A stretch of DNA of 64,000 nucleotides from Candidatus Methanoperedentaceae archaeon (GTDB taxonomy: Archaea > Halobacteriota > Methanosarcinia > Methanosarcinales > Methanoperedenaceae), in contig PQAS01000030.1 in the NCBI GenBank assembly GCA_003104905.1, positions 1-64,000 on the forward strand, given 5' to 3'. The notes under the pieces are model-generated. The model did no database searches and was not told the DNA's origin. It saw only the letters and a program-made list of their open reading frames with translations. Below are positions 7,923 through 17,905 of this stretch, one piece after another. Position 1 is the first letter of the stretch; the number at the start of each line of letters is the position of its first letter. A program made the translations under genes and the position numbers.

Positions 7923-9200
7923 ATGCATTTCATCAGAGCTATGTTCAGAGATTCGCTCTTAAAAAATGCATTCTTTTTAATGGCAACAAACCTTACTAAC
8001 CTTACCCTCGGATTCATTTTCTGGGTGATAGCCGCACGATACTATACGCCACATGATATCGGTACTCTTTCAGCAGTGGTTTCAAGCATGTTCCTAATAA
8101 CTATGATAAGCTCCCTGGGATTTCCTACCTCGCTGTTATTCTACCTTCCCAGAGATAGAAAAAATGCGGGGAGTATAATTAATTCCTGCATTATTGCAAG
8201 TATGGCAGCATCGATTTTATTTTCATCCATATACATATTTGGCATTGATATCTGGACGCCAGCGCTTGGATCGATGTTTAGCAGCCTGAAATACAATCTT
8301 ATCTTCATCGCTGTAACAATTTTTTCCACGATTTCAGCACTAATAAGCGGCGCATTTACTGCTGGTAGGAGATCTTCATTCCATATGACTAAGGAGACGA
8401 TTTTTGCCTTCGTTAAAATACTTCCTCTTTCCCTCCTTTCAAGCTTTGGCGCTATGGGAATTTTTATATCGTGGGGTTTCGGTCTTGTGTTTGCTTTAAT
8501 TCTTGGTTTTATTCTCTTATCTATTGTCTGGAAAGGATATTCACCCGGACTCAAGCTTGATCCGATAATCAAGAGCATGGCAGGTTATTCTGCAGGAAAT
8601 TATCTCTCTGGGATCTTGAATGCTCTTCCACAACTTGTTCTTCCTATTATGATCGTAAATTTGATCTCTCCGGAATCCACAGGGTTCTTTTTCATTGCAA
8701 TGATGGTAGCTGGTTTACTTTACGGGATACCTCAAGCTATCTCCAGCTCACTTCTTGCAGAAACCTCGGATGGTGGGGAGCTATGGGATAAATTAGGCCC
8801 AGCGATAAGGTTCAATTTTGTTCTAGTCCTTTGCGGATTTTTGCTTTTTGTCTTTTTCGGTAAGTTCGTTCTGAATATCTTTAATCCGAGCTATGCACAG
8901 AACGCTTCCACTACTCTGACAATACTTGCGGCTGCAAGCCTGCCTCTTTCTGTTAACACTATTTTTGCCGGAATCAGGAATTCTCAAAATAAAGTTAAGA
9001 GTGTTGTATATATCAACCTTGCAATCTCTGTTATCACTTTTTTCCTTGCTGTTCCTTTTATTAAGGTGTGGGGAATAAATGGAGCAGCGGCAGCGTACCT
9101 GCTGGCGAATATGACCTGTGCGATCGCAGTAATTTGCAGGATGAATAAACCCATAGAGTTTATATCAAATATATTCAACAGAAAGGAAGGAAAAGGCTAA
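7923..9200 (+). CDS. polysaccharide/lipid-linked oligosaccharide flippase (Wzx/MurJ type)
   Basis: The 425-residue polytopic protein has about twelve hydrophobic helices and the MATE/MOP superfamily pattern. Its first helix pair is followed by WVIAARYYTPHDIGTLSAV, typical of archaeal and bacterial O-unit flippases. It would move a lipid-linked glycan across the membrane for surface polysaccharide or glycoprotein assembly. It is divergent from DUF1616, and TTTTTAATAC at about 7892-7901 is a plausible TATA box. The length is slightly short for the family (often 450-500), but no break is visible. Confidence 0.88.
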   Translation: MHFIRAMFRDSLLKNAFFLMATNLTNLTLGFIFWVIAARYYTPHDIGTLSAVVSSMFLITMISSLGFPTSLLFYLPRDRKNAGSIINSCIIASMAASILFSSIYIFGIDIWTPALGSMFSSLKYNLIFIAVTIFSTISALISGAFTAGRRSSFHMTKETIFAFVKILPLSLLSSFGAMGIFISWGFGLVFALILGFILLSIVWKGYSPGLKLDPIIKSMAGYSAGNYLSGILNALPQLVLPIMIVNLISPESTGFFFIAMMVAGLLYGIPQAISSSLLAETSDGGELWDKLGPAIRFNFVLVLCGFLLFVFFGKFVLNIFNPSYAQNASTTLTILAAASLPLSVNTIFAGIRNSQNKVKSVVYINLAISVITFFLAVPFIKVWGINGAAAAYLLANMTCAIAVICRMNKPIEFISNIFNRKEGKG

Positions 9201-9660
9201 AGTCAACCCTTTTCAATCATGTATCTGCCTGATCTATTTGATGACAGTTCTATCCTTTTTACGATAGCGTGTTCTATGGATTTATAGATTTATATGATGT
9301 AAAAATTATTTGATAAACAGCTATGGTGGGTCTATTATATCATTGTAAAATTTATGTTTCTGTCAAATTAGGGTTTTTACTTATAAAGCAAACAAAGGTA
9401 TATATGTATGTAGGTAAACAGTAAATTTCCTATGTATTCGATATAAAAACAGAGAATAAAAATCGGAGAAAAACGTAATGACTCAAAAATGTATTGATTT
9501 TAAGTGTGATTTTATTGTAGCATCCGCTTTGCGTTTGAATTCAAAAAATAAGCTTCATGATACCTGCCGTAAATCCTGTTTATGATGCTCATGATACGTA
9601 TCATAAATATCTATAAACATTTCCTTTGGATTATATAGTATTGTTATTAGTATCATAATT
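9201..9660. other. long intergenic region
   Basis: No gene is seen in these 460 bases. The right end carries a 14-bp palindrome (9591-9604) and a TATA-like ATTATATAG at about 9630-9638, the probable promoter of the beta-helix gene. The left part is AT-rich and shows no further repeat that I can see. Confidence 0.5.
9591..9604. promoter_or_regulatory. candidate operator palindrome upstream of beta-helix gene
   Basis: ATGATACGTATCAT is a perfect 14-bp palindrome. Related words lie around it: TTATGAT at 9580-9586 and GTATCATAA just before the start codon at about 9650-9658. The cluster brackets a TATA-like sequence, as expected for an archaeal repressor site. The regulator is unknown. Confidence 0.4.
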
Positions 9661-11691
9661 ATGAAAAACGTCTCAAACCTGCAAAGAAAACTTATTCTTC
9701 TCTTAATCGTGTCAATCCATCTTACTTATTCTGCTTCAGCATTCAATCTTATCCCTAATCCCGGTTTTGAATCAGGCGCAACCAAACTCCAGAACTGGAG
9801 CCTCATCACAATCAATGAGAACACCCCTTACTGGGACAAAACTGTATCCCACAGCGGCGTGAGCTCTATCAAGATAAACATTCCAAAAAAAATATCCAGA
9901 GAAAGCGGTTATCCCAAATCAGAACTCCTTGTGGTTGAGCCGTTTTCCTATTACAACTTCTCAGCATGGGTACGGACTCAAGGAGCGGGAGGTACGACAG
10001 CACCGCAAGTGTATCTTGTAGAGTATGACACTAACTATAAATGGGTGCGTGAAACGTCGCTTGTTTTTGCTAAAGGCACAAATCCATGGACTCTGAAGAA
10101 TATTACCATTAGGACAGCTCAGGATACTAGCTTCGTTCATATATATGCTGGCTTCAAGAAGGGATACGGGACTTACTGGGTGGATGATATTGGACTCCAG
10201 AAGATAATGGATATAAATCCGACACCGACTCAAACACCAACGCCCTCGCCGACTCCTGCTCCTACTCCCACACCAACGCCCTCGCCGACCCCTTCTCCTA
10301 TTCCCACACCAATGCCCTCGCCGACCCCTGCTCCCACACCAACACCGATGCCTATTGGCACTACCTATTATGTTGCCAAAAACGGCAGCGATAGCAATCC
10401 TGGAACAAAAACTCTCCCATGGCTGACAATTACAAAGGCGGCTAATACAGCAATTGCTGGCGATATTGTTTATGTAGCTAATGGGACTTACCACGAAAAA
10501 GTAGTCGTTAGTAATTCTGGATCATCTGGAAACTATATTTCTTTCATTTCTACCAATAAATGGGGAGCGATCATAGATGGCCTTGGTGTGACCATATCAG
10601 TAGATGGAAACGGTTTTGGTGATGGATTATTTAATATCAAAGGGAAATCTTACATAAAAATAAAGAATTTCAAAATCATTAATTCAACTTCTGTTGGGAT
10701 TTTTGCTCTGGAATCCGGATCTACTTATCCGGACCATTTGTGGTTTGAGGAAAACTATATTTATAATACTTCCAGCTCCGCCATAATTATCCGGACTGGA
10801 ACTAATCACGTGGTATTAAATAATGTCGCAGCTCAAAATGCACACGGAGTTATCGGCACCGGGAAATCCCAGGAAATAATATCTTTACAGGGAATTGAAA
10901 ATAATCCCGATAGTATAATAGTTGATTTCAATATTTCAGGAAATAATATTTCTCAGGGTGATAACCCTGTAGACGGTGGGGAAGGTATTGACTGTAAAAT
11001 AGGATGCAAAAATGGGACAATACACGATAACAATGTTGATGGGGTGGTTTCGACAGGAATATATTTAGACGGGTATGGTTTGACTACCAGTAATGTTTCT
11101 ATTTATAACAACCGAGTAAACGGGACAAATCGAAGATGGGGTCATGGAATTGGCATTGGTGCGGAAAAGGGAGGAAATGCAACTGATATAAATATCTATA
11201 ACAATGTGGTCACAAATAATAATTATAACGGGATAGACATTCCTGCCTCTAACGAAGGAATTATAATAAAGAATATTTCAGTTTGTTACAATACCGTTGT
11301 TAACAATGGTATTGAACCTGGAACCAATTTTGGAGGCATAGGTATCAAATTATGGTTCTACAATCCCATTATTTCAAATATCACTGTTTGTAATAACATT
11401 GTTTCTCAAAATCAAGACTTTTCAATAGTGGTTGATTCTATTGGCACGTCAAATATAAATATAACGAATAACTTAATTTATGGATTTAAGTCTTTTAGTT
11501 ACCAGACATGGAATGAAACACTGGGAAATAACTCAATACAATTAGATCCACAGTTTGTTTCACAAACAAACTTTTCGCTTAAATCAATAAGTCCAGCTGT
11601 AAATAATGGAACATCGTTCTTTGCGCCCTCTTTTAATATTTTGAATGATGCAAGACAGTATGTGACGGGGTATGACATAGGAGCCTATTAA
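9661..11691 (+). CDS. secreted right-handed beta-helix protein with N-terminal CBM-like domain
   Basis: A signal peptide (residues 1-27) is followed by a jelly-roll carbohydrate-binding-like domain (about 28-180; [11 protein letters not shown] start, WVDDIGLQ end). Next comes a Pro/Thr-rich linker (about 185-232) and a parallel beta-helix domain opening with [14 protein letters not shown] and the DUF1565-type [16 protein letters not shown] segment. The end [13 protein letters not shown] is typical for such helices, so the protein looks complete. It probably binds or cleaves polysaccharide at the cell surface. No catalytic residues can be named. It stands alone between the flippase and the glycan operon. 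Confidence 0.85.
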   Translation: MKNVSNLQRKLILLLIVSIHLTYSASAFNLIPNPGFESGATKLQNWSLITINENTPYWDKTVSHSGVSSIKINIPKKISRESGYPKSELLVVEPFSYYNFSAWVRTQGAGGTTAPQVYLVEYDTNYKWVRETSLVFAKGTNPWTLKNITIRTAQDTSFVHIYAGFKKGYGTYWVDDIGLQKIMDINPTPTQTPTPSPTPAPTPTPTPSPTPSPIPTPMPSPTPAPTPTPMPIGTTYYVAKNGSDSNPGTKTLPWLTITKAANTAIAGDIVYVANGTYHEKVVVSNSGSSGNYISFISTNKWGAIIDGLGVTISVDGNGFGDGLFNIKGKSYIKIKNFKIINSTSVGIFALESGSTYPDHLWFEENYIYNTSSSAIIIRTGTNHVVLNNVAAQNAHGVIGTGKSQEIISLQGIENNPDSIIVDFNISGNNISQGDNPVDGGEGIDCKIGCKNGTIHDNNVDGVVSTGIYLDGYGLTTSNVSIYNNRVNGTNRRWGHGIGIGAEKGGNATDINIYNNVVTNNNYNGIDIPASNEGIIIKNISVCYNTVVNNGIEPGTNFGGIGIKLWFYNPIISNITVCNNIVSQNQDFSIVVDSIGTSNINITNNLIYGFKSFSYQTWNETLGNNSIQLDPQFVSQTNFSLKSISPAVNNGTSFFAPSFNILNDARQYVTGYDIGAY

Positions 11692-11735
11692 AAGAGATAC
11701 ATTATTTTTGATAACTGGAATATTGAACTGTATCA

Positions 11736-12938
11736 TTATATCTTTTTTTCAATTGAGTCTAAAAATCTCTCAATATTTTTATTCCAATCAAAATGTTCAA
11801 TAGCATATTCTCTGCAACATTTGGACATCAATTCATATTTTGGCCTATCGTTAATTAATGATAATATTTCAGATTTTATCACATTTATTGAAGAACTCCT
11901 TATTATAATGCCGCATTTGGAATCATTCAATTCAATTATACCATCATGCCCATAAGCAATCCATGGTAATCCCATCGCCATATATTCAATTATTTTAATA
12001 GGCATTTGAAACTCCGAAATTGAATTTTTTTCCATAGGACCAATTCCAATATGTGATTTGTTAAGAATTTCCAAAACCTCATTGTGGGATAAATTTCCAA
12101 GGATTTTAACAAACCTGGTTAATTTATTACCTGAAATAAACTTGATTAAGTTTGGCTTTTCAACACCATCCCCAACAATATATAGATTTAAGTTGAAATT
12201 ATATTCTTTATTAATTTCAGATATGGAATATAAAATATTATATAATCGCCTATTTCGATACAAACCACCAACGAAAACGAAATTAACTTCTTGTTCAATT
12301 TTTCTATTTAAATTAATGCGCGATTCATTAAAATCATCCATGAATAGACCATTGGGGAGAATAGCGGATTTCTTTATATTGAAGTTATATCTTTTAACTG
12401 CTTTTTCACGCATAGACTTATTAGGAAATTGTATTAAATTAGATAAACGCATAACTTTTTTATTATTTGAATAGTTTAAAATTGAATATATTATTTCAGG
12501 AGTTAGAGAAATAAAAGGATATATATCATGCACTTTTACTATATGAGGTATATTATAAACATCTGATAAATTCTGGCCAATAATACCGATTTCGGTACTT
12601 TCATGAAAATGTGAAATTATATAATCTATATGTTCTGATTTTATTATATCATTACATTCTTTAAACATTTCCTGGAATAATAATTTCCGAGTAAAAAAGT
12701 CATATATTTTAAAATATTTGAATGTAAATTTTGATTTTACATATATTGGATGCAACTTTAAATTTGGAATCTGTGATGATTTTTCATTTTTTAAAGATGT
12801 TAAACTTACATCAAATATTGGATATACTAAATGGACTTGATGCCCTCGTTTGCATAGTGCTTTCACCATTGATTCTATAGTAGTTGAAGCTCCGCCACCG
12901 GCAGGATAATAAAACATGGTAATTTCTAAAATATTCAT
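11736..12938 (-). CDS. family 4 glycosyltransferase
   Basis: This is a GT-B fold retaining glycosyltransferase of 400 residues. The N-terminal domain has the glycine-rich acceptor loop MFYYPAGGGAST. The C-terminal domain has FVGGLYRNRRLYN and the donor-site region KIIEYMAMGLPWIAYG. It is the last gene of the six-gene minus-strand glycan operon and starts 15 bases after the stop of the membrane protein gene. The sequence is strongly AT-rich like the rest of this operon. The donor sugar and acceptor cannot be told from the sequence. Confidence 0.88.
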   Translation of the reverse strand: MNILEITMFYYPAGGGASTTIESMVKALCKRGHQVHLVYPIFDVSLTSLKNEKSSQIPNLKLHPIYVKSKFTFKYFKIYDFFTRKLLFQEMFKECNDIIKSEHIDYIISHFHESTEIGIIGQNLSDVYNIPHIVKVHDIYPFISLTPEIIYSILNYSNNKKVMRLSNLIQFPNKSMREKAVKRYNFNIKKSAILPNGLFMDDFNESRINLNRKIEQEVNFVFVGGLYRNRRLYNILYSISEINKEYNFNLNLYIVGDGVEKPNLIKFISGNKLTRFVKILGNLSHNEVLEILNKSHIGIGPMEKNSISEFQMPIKIIEYMAMGLPWIAYGHDGIIELNDSKCGIIIRSSSINVIKSEILSLINDRPKYELMSKCCREYAIEHFDWNKNIERFLDSIEKKI

Positions 12939-12953
12939 TTTTTGACCTGTACT

Positions 12954-14630
12954 TTATTTAATATAATAAATGTTAAAATCCCCATTATTATATATATAAT
13001 TCGTATTCTTTGCCTGAAAATCAAAACCAAGATCTAAAACATTCAAATTGCATGAATATAATAAAAAGTTATTAAATTGTTTTGTTAACATAATATATTT
13101 TACATCATAGTATGATGAAAAATTATGTTTTTTTCCTTCAGAACAAATATGTTCTATTGAAAATCCATCAAATAACACCATCGAATTATTATAAAACCTG
13201 ATGCCAGGAGATGGGGCATATAAATACTGATTATAGCTATTCAAGCGAGCAGTTTGCGAAAAAAATTTATCTCCTGAAAGTTCCGATGAGTAAATTATTT
13301 CATTTGATTCGCTACCATAATGAGCCGGAAGGTGAGGAATCATAAGCAAAATCGCCAATACAAGCACAACTTTCTGATTAAATGATAAAATCAATATATA
13401 TATCATAGGAATTAAAGAAAGTATATATATTCTATCGTCAATCTCAGATTCACCGTATCTGAATATGAACAACATCAAAATACCAATTAACCAAAAAAAA
13501 CAAATTTTAATTATTTCCCTATTGTTTTCTATGACGCGGTTGGTTAGATAAAGGAAAGCAGCTATTGTCATACCAACGGTGTAAAACACTAAATAGAAAA
13601 TGCGACTATAATGAGTTATTTGTCTCGTTAAAAGTATTCCGACTTCATATTTTGTAGTTCCGAAGAAACTTAAAGGCTTTCTTTCTGCAATTTGTGTTAT
13701 TAACTCTCTTGTCCCAACTTTTAACATTTCTGGTGCAAGATATACATGCCATGAAATAAAAGCTATTAAAAAAAATAATAAAAATCGGAGACGCCTTTCA
13801 TAGATTGATCGGATATATTTAGATGAAAATATAAACGAAGATATTACTGCTATAGCAGTTAATAAATGAGTTATCACAATGGTACAAAAAGTTATGATTA
13901 TAAACAATCTATCTTTATACTCATTTTTATATTTAAAAAGTATAAATAAAAATAATATATATAATAGGTATCCAAAATACTGCGGTCCGTAGTAATTATG
14001 GAATTCCCAGAAAGAGAAAAGAAATAAGAGAGAAACTAATAAACATTGTTTTTCGGATAATTTAAAATGTAAACCAATGCTAAAAATAAATAAAGTAACG
14101 AAAAATACCCAAAAAAGGGGCATATATTTTAACAAAAAGTCTATTTTAATATTTGCAAAAGATATAATAAATGCCGAAATGATATGGGTTGCCGGCCAGG
14201 AACGATAAGAAATAAGAGGGTATTCAGATATAGTATCAATATATTTTGTTTCTAAAACGGTCTTTACTTCTCCGGCCGGATAATAAGACCATGGAAATCT
14301 TGCATTTTCCTCCGCAAATATAGGAACTGAAAAAATAAACAATCCAAATATAAGTGAATATAATATATATATATATTTACTTTCTATTTTTTTGTCGAAA
14401 TATAGTTTGATAAAAGAGGATATTATCAAAATAAATCCGGCCCAATATGCTGTTGTTAAATGAGATATTAAGCCGAGAAAGTCTGTTATTTCTACGACTA
14501 CAGGTTTTATTTCCCATATAGAATAAAATAATAATATCAATCCTAAAACTAAATTAATTAGATATACTCTTATATTAATTTGTACATTTATAAGTTTAAA
14601 TATGGTGGGTATTTTAATCCTGTTTTTCAT
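12954..14630 (-). CDS. polytopic membrane protein of glycan operon, unknown
   Basis: The 558 residues contain about twelve hydrophobic helices with one larger extracytoplasmic loop near residues 110-150 (FPWSYYPAGEV, SYRSWPATH) and a C-terminal soluble tail of about 100 residues. The position inside a glycosyltransferase operon suggests a polymerase (Wzy-like) or a GT-C type glycosyltransferase using lipid-linked sugars. No diagnostic motif was recognised. It overlaps the upstream GT4 gene by 4 bases (ATGA), so the two are co-translated. Confidence 0.75.
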   Translation of the reverse strand: MKNRIKIPTIFKLINVQINIRVYLINLVLGLILLFYSIWEIKPVVVEITDFLGLISHLTTAYWAGFILIISSFIKLYFDKKIESKYIYILYSLIFGLFIFSVPIFAEENARFPWSYYPAGEVKTVLETKYIDTISEYPLISYRSWPATHIISAFIISFANIKIDFLLKYMPLFWVFFVTLFIFSIGLHFKLSEKQCLLVSLLFLFSFWEFHNYYGPQYFGYLLYILFLFILFKYKNEYKDRLFIIITFCTIVITHLLTAIAVISSFIFSSKYIRSIYERRLRFLLFFLIAFISWHVYLAPEMLKVGTRELITQIAERKPLSFFGTTKYEVGILLTRQITHYSRIFYLVFYTVGMTIAAFLYLTNRVIENNREIIKICFFWLIGILMLFIFRYGESEIDDRIYILSLIPMIYILILSFNQKVVLVLAILLMIPHLPAHYGSESNEIIYSSELSGDKFFSQTARLNSYNQYLYAPSPGIRFYNNSMVLFDGFSIEHICSEGKKHNFSSYYDVKYIMLTKQFNNFLLYSCNLNVLDLGFDFQAKNTNYIYNNGDFNIYYIK

Positions 14631-15838
14631 AATATATCTAAATAATGTTCGAGGTATTTATTTTTTGAATAAAAAGTTGAATATTTTATAGCATTATTTG
14701 TTAAATTAGCTAAATATTTTTCATCATTAATGGTTTTTGTTATAACTCCCAATAAATCCATTTTATTTTTCATATTTACCAGAACCCCTGCACCTGATAG
14801 ATCTACAATTTCACTTAATCCACCGCAATTCGATGCTATTATTGGTTTTCCAAATGCGATTGCTTCAAGGGCTACAAGAGGGCAATTCTCAGGCCATATT
14901 GAGGGAATAATTACAGCAGAAGTATGTTGATATAAATTAGATAATGTTTTATTATCCGAATATCCCAAATAATGTATTTTTCCTTGAGATTCAATAGATT
15001 CAGACATTGATTTTACTTTTTCTCTAAGTCTGCCATCTCCCACTATTACCAGATGGTAATCCATTTTTTTCAAAACTTCATAAAAGGCTCCAATTAATAT
15101 TAGTATGCCTTTGCTATATTCAAGTCTACCCACATATAATAAATAAGGCTGTTTAAAATACCTTGGAGTGTCAATTTTGTTGACACTGACAAAATTTGGC
15201 AATACCTCTATTTTATTTGTTATTTCTAACCTTCTTAATTCGTTTTTGACATAGTGGCTGGGAGATATTATCAAATCAATATTTTTTGTCAATTCCCTCT
15301 TATCAAGCAGATACCTCCAAATTTGTGGAGGTTTTCCTGACATAATTGAACATGCTCCACAATTGAAAGTATTATTTGAGCATGGTATTTTGTTATTATG
15401 AAGTAAAGAATAAGTCTGACAAACTAACCAGTAATCATGCGCAGTATATAATATTTTTTCAGCTTTTGCTTTTAATATAAATGGTCCGAATCCGGTTATG
15501 TTGTGATGATGCAAAATATCCGGTTTGACAGAATTTATTAATTGAATTATTTTATCTGACATGGGGAAATAAGTACCAAATGAATATGCTAATAATGGTG
15601 TAATTTTTCTCAATGGAGAATTAACAGGATGTAATATGATATTCTCATGGTTTGGAAAAATATCTTTTGGTTTGACATTTCCTTTTTTCATATAATACCA
15701 ATCAAGACTATAAATAACATGAACTTCATGACCCAATTCTGAAAGAGCATTTGCTAAATCATATACATGAATGCAAGCACCTCCTACGTGATATGGGGGA
15801 TAATAACTGGAGGTCATGAAAAACGTTTTTGTTTCCAT
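14627..15838 (-). CDS. family 4 glycosyltransferase
   Basis: The 403-residue GT-B enzyme has an acceptor loop SYYPPYHVGGACIHVYDL, the hinge segment YLLYVGRLEYSKGI and the donor-site stretch PLVALEAIAFGKPIIAS with the E-x7-E pattern. A cysteine-rich insertion (CSNNTFNCGACSIM, residues about 150-170) is also seen in some WcaI/CapM-like enzymes. Its start codon overlaps the last base of the methyltransferase gene by one base, and its stop overlaps the membrane protein gene. It probably adds a sugar to a surface glycan. Confidence 0.9.
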   Translation of the reverse strand: METKTFFMTSSYYPPYHVGGACIHVYDLANALSELGHEVHVIYSLDWYYMKKGNVKPKDIFPNHENIILHPVNSPLRKITPLLAYSFGTYFPMSDKIIQLINSVKPDILHHHNITGFGPFILKAKAEKILYTAHDYWLVCQTYSLLHNNKIPCSNNTFNCGACSIMSGKPPQIWRYLLDKRELTKNIDLIISPSHYVKNELRRLEITNKIEVLPNFVSVNKIDTPRYFKQPYLLYVGRLEYSKGILILIGAFYEVLKKMDYHLVIVGDGRLREKVKSMSESIESQGKIHYLGYSDNKTLSNLYQHTSAVIIPSIWPENCPLVALEAIAFGKPIIASNCGGLSEIVDLSGAGVLVNMKNKMDLLGVITKTINDEKYLANLTNNAIKYSTFYSKNKYLEHYLDIL

Positions 15839-16674
15839 TAATCTCTCTCCTCTGATTTGGTAAGTTTAAAAAATATTGTATTCCCATCATTGCTTTCAAA
15901 AATGCTTTCTGTCATATGAAATATATATCCGAATATAAGATCTTTTAAAATAAACCAACCCGGAGGAAATATCTTAAAAAAATACCTGAAAGGCATTCTA
16001 CCGAAAATGATTTCTTCTTCAATCTTCCAGTTTTCATCTTTAATAATAGATAAAAGTTCATTTTTACTATATCTTTTCTCTAAAAAATCGGTTTGAGTTT
16101 GTTCTTTGAAATAGAAGAAATTGTCTCCGGAAAGTAGAATCTTCCAGAAATTTTGAAGATATTTGGAATTCAATAACTTTACCGCAAAACCTTTTCTCAA
16201 ACCTTTTACTACATAACTCTCATTTGATGAATAGGGTACGCTAATTATCAAAACACCTCCTTTTTTCAAAATCCTATTGATTTCGCTGTAGACTTTTCTA
16301 TCATCCGGCACATGCTCTATTGAAGATATTGCAATTATAACATCAATAGAATTTGAAATAATTGGCATATTGCAGAGATCAGCAATAAGAGACTCATTCC
16401 CATTTTTCTTTTGCCATATACATGCCTTTTTATTAATATCAAGTGCTTTCACATTTGAATATTTAGAATACAATTGTGGCGAGATTGAGTAACCAGTGCC
16501 AAGATCAAGAATCTTTTTTCGGGATTTGATGTTGTCCAGAATTCTTAAAGTATTTGAATACTCTATAAATCTATAAATATCTAAATTACTAATATAAAAA
16601 ATATATTGACGATATCCATTAAGTGAAACCGCCGTTTTCATGATGTTAAACCATACTTTAATATTTTGTTTCAT
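15838..16674 (-). CDS. class I SAM-dependent methyltransferase
   Basis: This 278-residue methyltransferase carries motif I ILDLGTGYS (about residues 54-62), the acidic end of strand 2 (ALDIN), and SSIEHVPDDRKVY followed by ILKKGGVLIISVPYS. The C-terminal 100 residues are hydrophobic in part (FPPGWFILKDLIFGY), suggesting membrane association. Its place between GT4 genes suggests methylation of a sugar or glycan lipid. It starts 19 bases after the upstream GT4 stop. A second Met at residue 12 is a possible alternative start. Confidence 0.85.
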   Translation of the reverse strand: MKQNIKVWFNIMKTAVSLNGYRQYIFYISNLDIYRFIEYSNTLRILDNIKSRKKILDLGTGYSISPQLYSKYSNVKALDINKKACIWQKKNGNESLIADLCNMPIISNSIDVIIAISSIEHVPDDRKVYSEINRILKKGGVLIISVPYSSNESYVVKGLRKGFAVKLLNSKYLQNFWKILLSGDNFFYFKEQTQTDFLEKRYSKNELLSIIKDENWKIEEEIIFGRMPFRYFFKIFPPGWFILKDLIFGYIFHMTESIFESNDGNTIFFKLTKSEERD

Positions 16675-16693
16675 AAATTTGAACTCACAAAAG

Positions 16694-17905
16694 TCATTTT
16701 ATTTGTAATATTTTTTCATAAACCTTCTGTGTTTTACATGCCATAATCTCTGACGTAAATTTTCTGATAATTTTTTCACGTGCATTTCTTGATAGTCTTT
16801 TTATTTCTGATTCGTTATTTAATAAGAATAATATTTTTTTTGCCAACATTTCCGGATTTCCTGGTTGTACTAACAATCCATCGATTCCATCATCTATGAT
16901 TTCAGGTATTCCTCCTACATTGCTTCCTATAACGGGTAATCCGCAGCTCATTGCTTCAAGAACACTGAAAGGAAGATTTTCCATCAAACTTGGTTGAACT
17001 AATATGGCTGAATTAGAATATATTTCAGGCATTTCATCATGTGGGATATATCCTAATAAAGAGTAATAATCTGCCGGGATACCTTCATTTTCAAACAATC
17101 TTATCCATTTCTTATCAGGTTCAACACCAGCAAAAGCAAAATGAATATTATCTGTTTCATTAATCACATTTTTTATAGCCTTTAATAAAATGTTGATACC
17201 CTTTAATGCAATGGGTCTCCCCGAATAAAGGACAACAGGTTTATTCGTATCAAATACTATTTTCATATTATTTTTTTTCTTTTGTGAAAAGAAATTGTGA
17301 TCTACTCCGTTGTATATCACATTCACATCATCTACCCCATAGTTCTTCTCAAGCACTTCCTTCATCCAATTTGATACTGTAATTATTGTTGGCGATTTTT
17401 TCAAATATAGTCTCTGGATGATTTTCAACATTGGGAAAAGTGCAAGTGTGTAACGCTCCGATGCATCCATACTCATGAAATCAAGACCTGATGCCACAAT
17501 TCCCTGTCTATGGCCTTCAATTATCGAATGCACGGTAGTTACCGTGTTTTTATTGGATTTTATCAACCTTAACATCACATCAGACATATGGGGAACATCT
17601 GCATGAATAATATCAATATTGTTCTCTTTACAAATTTTCGGCAGCTCTCTCAAACAGGCATACTGGAAAGCTGCATTATAAAGAAATGTATCATTTGCAT
17701 TTGAAATAGTATGCAGACAGATCTTATTATCAAAAAAATCAAGTATTTCTTCATTATCATATGCCGATACTTTATTTTTTTCTCTCCTCAAAGTGATAAC
17801 ATGCACATTATGTATTTTTGAAAGATGCTTTACAAGCTCAATCGAATATGTCCCCGCTCCTCCCCAGTTTGGCAAAAACTCAGGTGCAAGAAAAGCTATA
17901 TTCAT
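16694..17905 (-). CDS. family 4 glycosyltransferase
   Basis: The 403-residue GT-B enzyme starts MNIAFLAPEFLPNWGGAG. This start was chosen because the conserved N-terminal strand begins here and the 15 residues upstream are unlike the family. The donor domain shows VVLYSGRPIALKGI, LVQPSLMENLPFSVLEAM and GLPVIGSNVGGIPEIIDDG. The last of these is the strongest GT4 signature in the operon. It overlaps the end of the PIG-L deacetylase gene by 26 bases, so the two are probably coupled, and a deacetylated amino sugar may be its substrate (inference). Confidence 0.9.
   Translation of the reverse strand: MNIAFLAPEFLPNWGGAGTYSIELVKHLSKIHNVHVITLRREKNKVSAYDNEEILDFFDNKICLHTISNANDTFLYNAAFQYACLRELPKICKENNIDIIHADVPHMSDVMLRLIKSNKNTVTTVHSIIEGHRQGIVASGLDFMSMDASERYTLALFPMLKIIQRLYLKKSPTIITVSNWMKEVLEKNYGVDDVNVIYNGVDHNFFSQKKKNNMKIVFDTNKPVVLYSGRPIALKGINILLKAIKNVINETDNIHFAFAGVEPDKKWIRLFENEGIPADYYSLLGYIPHDEMPEIYSNSAILVQPSLMENLPFSVLEAMSCGLPVIGSNVGGIPEIIDDGIDGLLVQPGNPEMLAKKILFLLNNESEIKRLSRNAREKIIRKFTSEIMACKTQKVYEKILQIK

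Noticed and set aside
9961-10494. Minus-strand frame with Arg/Gly/Trp/Cys-rich repeats
   Set aside because: It is the mirror of the Pro/Thr linker of the beta-helix gene; the repetitive composition comes from the linker codons.
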